A stretch of DNA of 64,000 nt, taken from NCBI RefSeq assembly GCF_051106095.1, contig NC_135787.1:159596001-159660000 (forward strand). The letters are read 5' to 3'. The notes beneath the pieces were generated by a model, which saw nothing but the letters and a program-made list of their open reading frames with translations, was not told where the DNA came from and did no database searches. Positions 39,101 to 52,600 of the stretch are shown one piece after another. The translations under genes and the position numbers were made by a program. The stretch comes from Pogona vitticeps. Lineage: Eukaryota; Chordata; Lepidosauria; Squamata; Agamidae. How positions within the stretch are numbered: the first letter of the stretch is position 1; each line of letters starts with the position of its first letter.

Positions 39101-42100
39101 CATGTGATGTCATGACCCTCATTTTCTTTTGCCCAGTCCACACTGTAGTACTCACGGATGAGTCAGAGGAAGGAATTGCGTGACACGGCAATTCATTATA
39201 ATGGTAGTGGTTGGCTGGATAAACCAGAGAGATGGGTACCTGCTATGGAGCCAGAAGTCCAGAGGTCCCACTATGCTTCCCAGGAGAAGAGCCAGCCTGT
39301 TCAGCCTTGGGCAATCTGTGCAGTCCTAGAGCACTCACAGAAGATGGGAATGGTAAAAAAAACCTTCAGAGTTCTATTATTACTTAGAAAACTCTGAAAA
39401 GGGTCACCGTAAGTCAGAACAGCATTTATGTTGTAATTTATTATAACAGTAGAAGAGACAAAGAGGCTTGTTTAAGACGGAAGAAAACGGAAGTGTATTC
39501 GCGAAGGTTTTCACAGCCGGGATCTAATGGTTGTGGGTTTTTCCAGCTCTTTGGCCGTGTTCTGGAGGTTGTTCTTCCTAACGTTTCACCAGTCTCTGTG
39601 GCCGGCATCTTCAGAGGACAGCACTCTGTGCTCTGGTGTAGTTTGCTTGGGAGTGGGAGTAAAGGCTTGATTTAAAAACTGGAAGTGTTTTTTAAATCAA
39701 GCCTTTAAAGCGGTGAAAGCTAAAATAACATAATTATACCTAGATAAACTGCAATTCACTAAAAATTAAGGCATAAATAGTTCCCATTAGAAGAAAAGCA
39801 TGCCTACCATTTGTATCTCTGCTCCGTATAAAAGAGCACATCTGCATTCCTATGCCTGATATGAGATGACTACACTATATAAAGCACAAGGCTGCTAATC
39901 ACCATCCAATCTGTTCTATTCAAGTGAAAGTTATCTAACTTAAGTTTTGCTCAAATAATGGAAACCACTGTGTCTTGTATTATTCCCTTGTTACTCTGCC
40001 TCTCCCCTTCCTTCCTTCCTTTCTTTCTTCCAAATCTGGATTGTAGGCTCTTTGGAAAGGAACCTGTGTTTTTATTTCTCTCGATAAACAGCTATAAATA
40101 ATTAATGGTGCTAAGTAAAATAAATAATGTATGTGTTATCTTTAGATTGACAATATCTTTAATAGTTCCTGTTAGTTACATGAGCCATGTAAACTGCAAG
40201 GTAGAAACACAAGTATTTACTGTGGTAGTGACCTATGTGATGAACAATTGCAAGCTCAGGAAACTGTTGCTGCAAGGTCACATGGCTTCTCTAACCGTGG
40301 GAAACAGTAGACAACTCAAGTACATAAACAATAATGTGAACAAAGCAATTGTGTAACGAGGGCCTGGCATGATTAGTAGGTCACTGCATCACATGAGGCA
40401 CAAATGTTTTTTTTGGAAAAAGATGTTGTGATTTAAAAGAAGACCTCAAGCACACATTTTTGAAATGGCTACTACGATACCTGTAACACAGTAGCTCATA
40501 AATTCTAAAAACCAAACAATTTGCCTGTAGCCCTGAAGAAATATATTTTACTTGTAATCCGGAAGACAGCTAATTCAGTTTACGCAATGGGAACAAATAC
40601 AGTGGTGCCTCGCAGGACAAATTTAATTCGTTCCGCGGTTAATGCTGGCTTGTGAAAAAATCATCTTGCGAAACACGTTTTCCCATAGGAATGCATTGAA
40701 ATCTAATTAATGCGTTCCTATGGGCAAAAAAAAAAAGTCAGAACAAAGTCAAATTTGGCTTACAATGGGTTTATTAAGTGCTCATATATATTGTGCAGAT
40801 GATTTTAAAAAATTTCAATCAAAATTTTTTAACTTTTTAAACATCATAGAAAAACATTTAAAAATCAGCAAACATGAGGCAGGAACAAAAAACAGAAAAC
40901 ATTCGTCTTGCGAAGCATGGCCATAGGAACATTTGTCTTGCGAATCATCAGCCCCCCATTGCCAAATCCATTTGTCTTGCAAGTTTTTTGTCCTGTGAGG
41001 CATTTGTCTTGCGAGGCACCACTGTATTACTCTGTCATGACAAAAGGCCACTAAAACATGAGAGAGAACGAGAGCTATTGTTTTGTGTCATTTAGGCTAA
41101 AAACTGCGTAACACATGCAAATGCCTGTGTGTGTTCCTAAAGGGATATATAAAGTGGTTCCTAGTATGTTTAACATTTATCACAGTACAACTAGCCTTGT
41201 TTTTAGATATTTACTAACACTAAGGACTGACGTTTCAGGATGTTTAGATCACTAAAGCAACTGAGAAAACTGGCAAACAATTTAGCAATTGCTGAGGTAC
41301 TGACAGAGGTTTCTAACAACATTTAAAAGTTGGCTTACTTTATCTGGACAGTTTTTGCTCATAATGAGAGGAAAAATGCGCTGGTGTAAGCTTGCCCCTT
41401 CTTCTTGCTGCTCCCTTTTTTCACAGCCATACATGAAGACATTCTCTTTCCTGCTATGCCCATGAAGATCACAATACAGGAGAACACTGCGCTCTTCCAT
41501 TATTCTGCAAGATGGGAGAATATTTATATCAAGTTATTTTAATTCAAATTTGGGAAGAAGACATTTTTTTCAAGGTTGCCTAGAGGTAGCCTAGATTTCA
41601 GAGTCCCTAAGGCTGAAGGCATGTTTACTAGGAACAATCTTCAGTAGATTCCTTTGTTGGTAGGAATAAGAACTTTTCTAGTGAGTGCAACAAAAGCTGA
41701 GTTGCACCTACTCACTGCATCTCCAGATACCAAGACAAGAAGTAACAAGTTAAAGTAATGGAGTGGTGTATAATGAGTTATGTGGGGAGGACTATGGGGA
41801 GGGACACTCTAATTGTGACAAGGGGGATATTGTACAGTTGGCAGGAAAAATACTCAAAACATAAGTGCAGTGTGTAAGTACCACAGAAAGAATAAATGTT
41901 TATTTTTTAAAATATTAACTATTAATATTTCCAGTAAACCTGTAAAATCGTGTCTTGACTTAAGAATGCCTTGACCTATGAACAGCTCCGTTCGCAAAAT
42001 TTTGCTTTGAGTTGCGAACGGAGCTTTGATCTATGAACAAAAAAAGGCAGGGGAAAAGGGTGGGAAATTCAAACCATTGGTGGCGAAGAGGCTGCTTCTT

Positions 42101-45100
42101 TGTAGCTCCTTCACCCCAACGGTTCGGGAAAGGGATGTGGCGGTGGTGGGGGTGGCTGAGCGTCAGGAGACTTGAGCCTGGCCGGGAGGCCATTTGAATT
42201 TCTCGGGCTCCTGCCTCCCGGCTGCTATCGTCCATTACTGCTTTTCTTAGCTCCTGATCATTGAGATGATTCAGAGCTAAGCTAGACAAGATGGAATGGC
42301 ATTTTAAAAAGTAGGGCTTTAACATTTTGCCCCCACCCCACCTCCGGTTCCCTGGGAGGCAGAGCCTGGCTGGGAAGCAAGGACTGGGGACGGAGCCAGT
42401 GCCAGGAGGCCGGAGCCCGGGAAATTCAAATGGCCGGGCTTTTGCTCCCGGCGCTGGCTCCGTTCCCATTGCTCACTTCCCCGCTGGGCTCTGCCTCCCA
42501 GAGCCTGGCTGGGAAGCAAGCAGCATGGATGGACCCCACGCTGGGAGCAAAAGCCTGGCTGGGAGGCGAGGACCCATCCCGGCCAGGCAGTGGAGCCCGG
42601 GCTGGGCAGCTGTGGAGGTTGCTGCAGCGGTGGAAGCCAGGGAGGTTTCAGACTGGTAAGATCCTTTTCCTTTTTTAAAAACTGTTCTGGGTGGGTTTTG
42701 GAGGGTGGGTTTGGACTGGGGGGGTATTTTCTGTGTTGTTTTGTTTTTGGATTTGTGTGGGGGGGGTTGCAGTCCCAGTGTGGCACTTGCTCTGTTTATT
42801 TTTATTTTGGTGTTGTTGTTTTTAATGCTGGAACAGATTAATTCAGTTCCCATGCATTTCAATGGGAAATGGTGCTCTGACTTACGGACATTTTGACTTA
42901 CGAACACCATTCCGTTACAGATTAAGTTCGTAAATCAAGGCACCACTGTATTGTGTGGGGTTTAATTTGGACTTGGAGCTGAGAGGGTGGCCCCAGGTTA
43001 TCTCCCCTGGGTCGGCAATCCAACTCCATTATTCCATGATACCCAGCGAACAAGTGGACTGCAGGATTTGAACACATCTGGAAACTGTCAGATAGGGAAG
43101 GTAACTTTGGTATTTCACAGAGGTTTTAAATAATAAGTATAAGGGAACTGAACCTTCACATGAAAAACACCATTGACAGGAAGGAACTGAACTTTGCGGA
43201 GGAGGAGGTGCAAAGCCCTCTTCGTAGCTAAAAGTGAAGGCATTTCCTTTGTTTTCTCTGCCAGAAGTTGTTTTCCCACATATCACAAAGGATCATAGCA
43301 ATAAAACAAAATCTACATTAATCAAACATTCAAGCATCTTTGAACTAAAAATATATTCAATGGAACAGGCTGAAGACAGGCCATGTGTTAATTAACCATG
43401 GGCCAATAATAGACAAAGAGTTGCAATGCTAAACAGAGAGGAAAATTGATGTTACCTTTTTACCTTTTGATCATGGTGCGCGTGTACCAGATTGAAGGGA
43501 AGGAATCCTTGAGTTCTGATTTATAATTACGATTCAAGTCCCTGCCTGCTAAAGAACACCGGTAATTGCCCACAATCACACCATCTGGATTCAACATTGG
43601 TACGACCTTAAAAACGTAAGTGTCTCGGAGCAACTGGGCACTCCTTGAATCCCCCAGAATGTAATCCAGAAAGCCCTTCATCATCCAGGAACTGTTAGTT
43701 TCACCTGGGTGCACCCTGGCAGTCAAAATCACTGCTGCTTTCCGTTTCTCTTCTTTGGAGTCTTGCAAGGGGTTGGTGATGGTTAAAACATAGACTACGT
43801 TTCTCGCCAGAGTATGGCATAAGATGCGGATCTTGCAGAACTTGGACCGCTTTGGATCCGTAGCAATGGCAGACAGGTAGTCTTGTAAGTTGCTGTAGGT
43901 GTAAGGATAGCAGTGAGCAAAATAGCAGGTATCTCTATTATGTGGGAACTGGAATGTCCATGTCAAGGAAAAATACTGATGTCCATCTTGGCTACGGTTA
44001 TTTCTATAATACTTGATTTCATCTCCTGTCCTTTGCCACCCCACTTTGTGGATCTTCGCTTCTGCTTCCGAATACAATAATGGACGCATACCATGATTGT
44101 ACAAGCTTGTTGGCTTGGTGAAGTTGACAATGGTAAAACGGTAAGGTATTCCTGCCTGAGTGTTGGTGACCTGGAAGTAGTACCACTGTGTGTGCTTCTT
44201 TGTGTACAAATCAGTGCGTAGAGTCAGTTGGTAGTCAAAATCACTACTGGAACATGGGGGGAAAGAATATAATTGTTAATATGATTTATATTGTCAGACA
44301 TTTGGGTACAGTGATACATATCTAACTTTACACATTTTCCCTTGATAGATTGGAATTCTCCTATCTGTTACTCAGTCTGTGTGGCCCTGGGCAAGCTGCA
44401 GAATCCCAGGGTGTCCCCAGAGGAAGGGAATGGTAAACCACTTCTGAGTATCTGTGAAGATTCTTAGTCATCCAGGCATGGCTATCTGGAAGCTGAGTCA
44501 TGGCAACTGGGCTTCGTTCTTGTTAGGGTGAAATGTTTCACGACTCATCCAAGTAGCTGCTTCTTGGATGAGTAGTGAGGATACATCAGGGATCTCCTAC
44601 CAACTCTCCTCAGACTGAAGAAGCTACTTGGATGAGTATCGAAACATTTCAACCTAACAAGAAAGAAGTCCAGTTGCCATGACTCAACTTCCAGATACAC
44701 TTCGGAGTAGTTTCTGCCTAGGAAACCCTGGAAAGTGTTGCCATAAGGCAGAATTGACTTGACAACACATACTTATTATTCAATTGTTATTCAAGGCCTA
44801 CCAAGACAGATACTAATATTTAGAAAGCAAAAAAGAAAATTATGAGCAACTTACATTTTGACTACCTTTTGCAGATTCCCACTTTCAAATCGTCCTTCGA
44901 AGATTAAGGTATTATCCCAGTCATCCCAGGACTGAGGAAGCACCTGCTTGGATGGGCAGCTGCCTCCTATACGAGAACACATAAAGCTGGAATCCTTACC
45001 AGCTACTGGGAGGAACAAAATGTGTCATTACTATTATTCAATTGTGAATTACTTTTTTGTTTAATTCCCTCCCCCCAAAGACTTTGTGTAGTACATACAT

Positions 45101-46618
45101 TTCTTATGAAGTAACCAGATATATTTTGAAATAACTTGTTCAAAATTACATATTTTCTCCATTCCCAGTCTTTATGTAGATGGGTAAAATCGCAGTAGAA
45201 ACAATAAAAACAAACAATCATGCCATGTACTTATGTTCAATATAATTGCAGAGTCCTACTGACTTCAGTGACATAAATATAATTCTTAGGAACAAGGTAT
45301 GAAAAGTATATGTTATTATAATCATTGATTAAATGAGCAAGAAACTGACAATGCTTTAACAGTCTTTTGAATAGTGGGTCTCATCCTTTTGTATCCTGTG
45401 TCCCATCCATCACTCTATCAAGAAGCCTAAGTACCACCATAATTGAAACGAAGTGTCCACTTTCCCAAAGGAGAAAATGTATTTGTTTATAGGAAATTTG
45501 TCACTGATAGTAAATTGATGGACACGGAGGACATGGGATTAAGGAGAAATAATGGAGTGACCAAATTTATCAGTAACATGCTGAAAGATGACAGGCAGAT
45601 GGATACTCCACGGCTGGGAAAAAGGAACTTATATGCATGTGTGGTGGACATGTGAAAAAGGAAATTAGAGAAATTATTGGATATGATATTCAGATATCAT
45701 TGCCCTTGTAAATATAATTAAAAATAATCGTCTAAAAACAAAACAAAACAGAGTTAATTGTTACAATGGTTACAGTTGCAAGATTAATATTTGCAAAGAA
45801 TTGGAAAAGCAACAAACAAATTAATCTTGGAGATTTGTATAAAGAAATGTGGAGCTTAGCAATTAATGATAAGTTAACATGTGAAATGAAAATAAGAAGA
45901 GGAATGATAAAGTCTAATGATTTCAAAGATGTATGGAATTCATATTTGGAGCATGTTTTTTTGAGGGGGAAAGGCTACGTGCCAGCAAAAGAAGCAATGT
46001 AATTTTGGAGAGGTACAGGGAAAAGGGATATAAATTGATACTTCTGGTCACCTAGTCCCAAGGGTGAATGTATTGTATGTAGTTATTATTGAATTTGTAT
46101 TTTAGTTTTACTATTTTTTAAAAAAGATAATCTACGGCTGGTAGCATTTGTAGGAAAAAATATTGTCACATTTGCAAGAGTACACGGGGATTGACAAAGA
46201 CTGAATTCTTACTAGTTATTATGAAAACCTTGCATTACTTAGACAGCTTCTGTGCTCCAGCATTAGTATGTGTACCGTTGTTTTGCAGAAAACACATTTG
46301 GTGGCCCATGATGGCTCCAATGTTCTTCTTTTAACATGTGTGTATCATGATACATGAAATCACACTACACTGTAGGAGTTGGTATCATTCTTTTATGATT
46401 AAAAAGGTCTGCTATATCTTTAATACCCCTCTTCTAGGAAGTGCTCAAGGTAAAATATGCATTAAATTCCAGAATGGGACTCACAATGGTAAACAGCCAG
46501 ATACAAAACAGAAATAAAAGTACTGATATTAAACAGTAAAACCAGTGGACAAGTAGCAGGAATACATTTTTTTTCATTTTTGAAAAAAAAATGGAAACTC
46601 TGTTCAGTACAAGAAATG

Positions 46619-46649
<31 letters not shown>

Positions 46650-49600
46650 GTAATGGATCCCATCTCCATTTTCATACTGGTTCGGATTGTCTTTTTGCCC
46701 TTCTTCCTGTAAGGTAGTATAATATGCACGGTGGAATGGTGAAATAATGTTGAACCCTAAAACTACAAATAATTACGTTAGAGATACTTTCAAATAAAAT
46801 GCAGTCAAACCTTCATCAGCTAGATATACCACAGCACCCTCACTAGGCTCTGGACAGAGTGGCTCAGGCTCCAGACCTGTTGGGGTATACAATGGCTCCG
46901 GCTGAGGTGGAACCCACTCTGGAGGAAAAGAGAGAAGACATATTAACCTTTAACTGGAATTGCTAGGTTTATATGTTCAGACATGTCAGACCACCAAGGA
47001 CAGCTTTAAACTTTAAAAGAACAATAAATAAATGAGACCTTCAGAACAATTTGTTGCACAATCATACATATTTTTAATACTACTCTTTCCTACATAAAAT
47101 AAACTTCTCTTCACATTCCTTGGGGCTTTGTGCAATGCTTCAAAGGTTAATTAATTGTGTGCCATCATGTTGGTTCTATCCTAGTGGTGTTCTTGGACCA
47201 TGCAGCTTGTTCAAGGCAGGACCTATAACTCTACCAACGCAGAAGCTTTGGGTGATCTTTGGGTGGCGCAGTGGGAATAGTGATGTGTGCTATGGCTGTA
47301 AATTATGATAACATATCACAATGAAGTTTTGCCCTTTGCCAGAAAAAAATCCTGAAGACACAAAACATCAGATAAAACATGATTAAGAGACAATAAATGC
47401 ATGGGCAAGGTTTGATGCTGCTACTTAAAGAGTTTCCCTGCCAAAGAAACTTCATACTCTTTAATGTAGCATCTCTTACCAAGTAAGAGGCAGGGACATG
47501 TGCAGATCACCTCCAGCTGGCTGATGGGCCAGCTAACTAAATAGTAATATTTTTTTAAAAAAGTTAGCCAGCCTGTTAGCTTGCCCGGGGCCATCTGCCC
47601 ATGTCCCCACTTATCAGCTGAGAGGTGGGGATATGGCAGATGGCCCCCAGTATGCAGTGGGGCTCTTAAAGATGGTGGCAGCAGCTGAGGAAGAGGAGGC
47701 AGTGGCAGGAATAGGGAGCAGTAGGATGGGGTTGATGACTGTGGGGGGCGATGAACCAGGGGGGTTGTAAATCACCTCAAAATTAGTTCAGGAAAGTTCA
47801 GGTTCTCCAGTTTGGATGAACCTGAACTGATCCGAACCAACAAATTAGCAATTTTTTATGACTCTCCTCGTTCATTTTAGCTTCGTGTCCATCTCTAATT
47901 GTATCTTTCTGTTATATTTAGCTCCTTCAGTCACCTTGGGTAGAAATCATACAAAAATGAACGATTTAAGAATAATTTTTGTCGCTGTTGTTATTACCAT
48001 ACTACTATGAGACCATCCATGTTCATGCTGATTTGTAAAGAATGACAAAACAATATTGTTTTGTGTATGAGCCAACTGGAAAACCAGAAACTTCTTTAAA
48101 GTCCCAGCCTATGTTGCTAAGCATGTAACTTCAGTCTCACTGATAGATTACACTGATAAGAGTTTGCCTATATTAAGGAAAGAAGTTTATACTAAAGGAG
48201 AAACTATTGGAGTTAAAAACAATGCATTCTAGTTGTCAAACCCATGATTTCTGTAATTTCTTCCAGATTATTAAAGGATCTATCCTAGAAATTATTTTCT
48301 GGTAACAGAAGTAGGCTTTGCCAGAAGGTGTCAGCATGGGACCAGAGATTTGGGAATGAGAAAAGCTCTATAATAATTGTTGCTAAATTATAGGACTCAG
48401 CATGAAATATCCAATGAAATGAATTGAACTTTGCCACAACACGTAGGCTTCTGATCATGTAACTTTTCCCCACAAAAGATGTGTAAGAAATTGGGTTTCT
48501 GTTTTCTTCACCTTGTTGCTAACACTCCACTACCATTTGGTAGCAGTCATCTATAATTGTCTTGTTAGGACCAAAACATTTCACTGCCTGAGGGGGAAAA
48601 ATATCATGCCCTGTCCCACCCCCACCTATTTTTGAAGCTTCAACACCAGTGACATGACAGAGGCCTCAAATGCACCTGAAAGAAACAGACCAGCCTAGAA
48701 GGTGCAGGGCAGACTATCTGATGTACACTGCATTGTTCACTAGAAACTCTCCCTGATCCTCCAGCATCTGCTGCCTGGTGATCAGGACACCCTTATATCT
48801 TGCTATGGATATGCTTAGTATTAAGAGACCTCACACATCAAATATAAATGAGCAGCTACTTTTGTTTTGTTTTCTTTCTTTGGGAGGAGGGACAAATAAG
48901 GTTGCTTGAGGTACATTTGCCATGTGGATGTAAGGATTTCACCAAATGGCATACCAGACCTCTACACAACTCTTAGGTGATCCTATTTAGCCTGTTACAG
49001 CCTGCTCTGATTCAGCTGTCTAGCCAAGCACTAAGTTTTAATTCGTAATACAAAATGAATTAATTCAATAACATAGAACAAAAAAAATAATCATTGGTGC
49101 CCAACTCAAGTAGAACTGAAGTCACATCAAATTTGGCTCTTGAAATGACTATTTTCTATCTCCCAGTTTCTGAATCTTACCTGTAAATTGATAAATAAAG
49201 ATTGTAAGTTTATATGAGGCAGTATTCAGTACCTGAATACAGGGTGCACAATTTTGCTGGCAATCCAGCACTTTAATTCTTTAGTACACCTTTAGTAGCT
49301 CTTAGGTAGATACTTGCTTCTTTATTATTATTTTTTAATTGTCAGTTCGTCTCCAAGTTACATCATTTCTTGACACTCATCCTCAGTTCTTTAGATCTCT
49401 ACCCTGAGAAAGTCATCTCAAACACAAGAACCTGTCCAAAATTTTCGCTAACGATGATAGGTACAAACAATTCTTTCATCTTATTGGCAATGTGTTTTTC
49501 TTTCTTTAACACAACTTTAGTCAATGTTCCAAATTGCACAGACAGAGGAGACTGCCCACTACAATCACCCTTGCATGTAGAGAACAAAAACAATGGAAAT

Positions 49601-52600
49601 GAGGGAAGGAGCTTCCATACTAATTTCCATTCCCAGTAAAAGGAACACTTTAAGATGACGGAAGGTGTGGAAGGAGGAGGAGACACTCCTTGCCCGGGGC
49701 CAGCCCTGGGCAAATAATTTCATTCTCCAGGACATTTAGGTTATGGTCCATTGCTGTAATATTAGAAACAGCTTTCCCTTTTTGACAGTGAAAGTAACAT
49801 TGCACATTTCCTTCATATTACCAAAGAACCTATAGAGATGTTTTGCAGATTTGTTTACTTTTCATCAATGAATCAAAGCTAGGTAATCAATCAGCTAAAC
49901 ATTCTTTGGACAAAATCCTGTAGCATAAATTAAGGCCATGTAAGGCCAATCACATCATTGGCAATGGAAGACTGCAAATAATTAAAGAGCTGTTCTTTCC
50001 ATTTCAGGTCTTGCACATCTCATCTCCAACGTGTCCATAATCAGTCTCAGCGCAGGCAAGCCGGGCAAACCCTGAGAATGACGCAGGAACTCTTTAGTTA
50101 CCAGCAACTTGCTGCCGCCGTTCATGTAATCCAGCAGGGAGAGACTGCTGGTCTTGAGGCCTGAGGCTTACTTGAACCTATGCAATGTGACTGACTGCAG
50201 GTGAGTTATGCAAACCCCAAAAATCAAAGAAGTTTTTCATTACTACGTAGTGATCTCCCCCTACTGGTGATGCTATCATCTTTACACAAGCATAATTTAT
50301 GCTATAGGATTTAGGCCTTGAATTGGTTGCTGCAAAGATGGTGAACAGCCTATTATACCCCCCCCCAAAAAACAAAAACAACAACAGTAAAGTGTTAATC
50401 AAAAATTACTACCACCATAAATGTCACAATGGCATAAACATTTTATTATTTACCAATATGCTCGATTCTGTCTCTGATTACTTCATATTGATGGGGCCAG
50501 CGTACTAAGTGTAGATGTCCTGCAGGAGACAGGCCATATAAATCTCGTGGTTCACGAAGTCGTGGCACCCATTTCCCTGAGTTATATTCCAATAAAATCT
50601 GTGTGGTTCGTGGCAACAATTGTTCACAAAAAGAATCTGTAAGATTACAGAGGGAAAGACACAAATCATTTTTGTCCTGGGGTTATCTCCAACTCAAATT
50701 AGACAGTACATTTGTCCAATACAATTGAAAAAAAATCCACGGCACTATTCTATCTGGCATAGTTTACATATAAGGATGTTATCAGTATGGCATACAATTC
50801 AACCTTACAGCAGCAGCAATACTGCTATGGTAAATTATAACTTGGCCCAGAGTAACATGGACAAAATTGGATATCAAAGCAAATACATAACTTGCTTTCA
50901 GAAACCATGATCTTTGGTCAGCATTATTATTTCTTCATTTCTAGGAACACCTACAGTTTTGTAAATGTGAATTTAGACATGCCCTCATGGCTATCTCCCT
51001 CCCCCCCACCCCCCGCAAGTAATTCTCCTCATATCACCATCATCATAAAAATATAGGAGAACAGAATCATGGGATCATGAGATTCTAGAACTGGGAGGGA
51101 CCCCAAAGACCATCAAGAACTGCTCTCTAAAGAAGCAAGAAATCCAACATGAAAGCAATCCTGGCTCGTCACCATTCAACCTCCTCTTAAAAGCCTCCAA
51201 TGAAGGAGAATCCACCATCTATCAAGGCAGTTCATAATCATAATAATCATTTTATAAAAGGTAGAACTGAAAAGGGCCCTATGGCTCGAGTCCAGCCCCT
51301 GTAAAGAAGGTACAGTGTAATATTATGCCTAGTATGTATGCAATCCATGTATATTCCAGTTCCCTACTAACAAGTAAAAAAAAAATTCAGACCTGTGAAA
51401 AATGTACACTGTTCAAGATCTTCTGTTAAAAACTGGCTGAAAGGATCCTCATCCTAAAATACATAAAAATACAACAGAGGAAAAGTCACTCTTTTTCTTG
51501 CAAAATCCAGATTAGATAATCATACCTTACATATGTCACATGGAGCATTCTGAATTGTGTAAACATAATTGTTGTTGTTACATGCCATCAAGTTGCTTCT
51601 GACTTGTGGTGACCCCATGAATGAGTGATCTCCAAAAAATCCTATCCTCAACAGCCCTGCTCAGCTCTTGTAAATTCAAGGATGTGGCTTTCTTGAGGGA
51701 ATCAATCCATCTCATATTTGTTCCTCCTCTTCTGCCTTCAGCTTTTCCCAGCATTGTCTTTTCCAGAGAATCTTTCCTTTTCATAATGTGTCCAAAGTAT
51801 CACAGCCTACATTTTGTCATTTTTACCTCAAGAGAAAGGAGTACAGTGGTGCCTCGCTTAGCGACATTAATTCGTTCCAGGAAAAATGTTGCTAAGCGAT
51901 TTCATCGCTAAACGGAATAAAAAAGCCCATAGAAACGCATTAAAACGTGTTTAATGCATTCCTATGGGCTTAAAAACTGACCTTATGCGAAGATCCTCCA
52001 TAGGGGCAGCCATTTTCGGTGCCTCTAAAGCGAGGCAAAACAGTGCGCGGCCATTTTGTTTTTCCAGTGGCCATTCTGGAACCGCCGATCAGCTGGCCGA
52101 AAATGGGGACTTTGCGATGATCGCTTCCCCGCGATCATCACAAAGTGAATTTTCCCCATAGGGGCCATTGCTAAGCGATCGCTCTGGCGATGGCCAAAAC
52201 CCCATCGCTAAGCGATTTCATCGCTCAACAGAGCGATCGCTAAGCGAGGCACCACTGTATAAGGAATAATCTTAACAATGATTATTATAATTTTCTAATA
52301 AAAAGTATGTGTGTCTGACTGTTTGTCACAGTAGCAGCTTCAAACCATGTGGACACCTGCAATTTAGCCTGTGTACTAAAATGATCTGGAAGGGAGTGTA
52401 TATATCTGCGGTTATTTGTTTTTTTAAAACACATAGATGGAACAGCCAGTCCCCTTCCTTAGGTGCTGTAGGGGTGCACCATGGTTTCAGTAATCATGAT
52501 TTAACTCAGAGCAGGCACAAAGTGTGCAATACATAACTGCTGTATTTTGTTTGAAGACTTGAGTGCATCTAAAATCTGCAGATCGGATATATTTTAGCCT

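Noticed and set aside
42319-42910. Long open frames on both strands at 42.3-42.9 kb
   Set aside because: They are produced by repeated GCCTGGCTGGGAAGC modules inside a Tigger-like element. No protein family fits.
45443-46002. Two plus-strand frames as a possible small gene
   Set aside because: The second frame matches the L1 ORF2 C-terminus and the region is frame-broken, so it is an old LINE.
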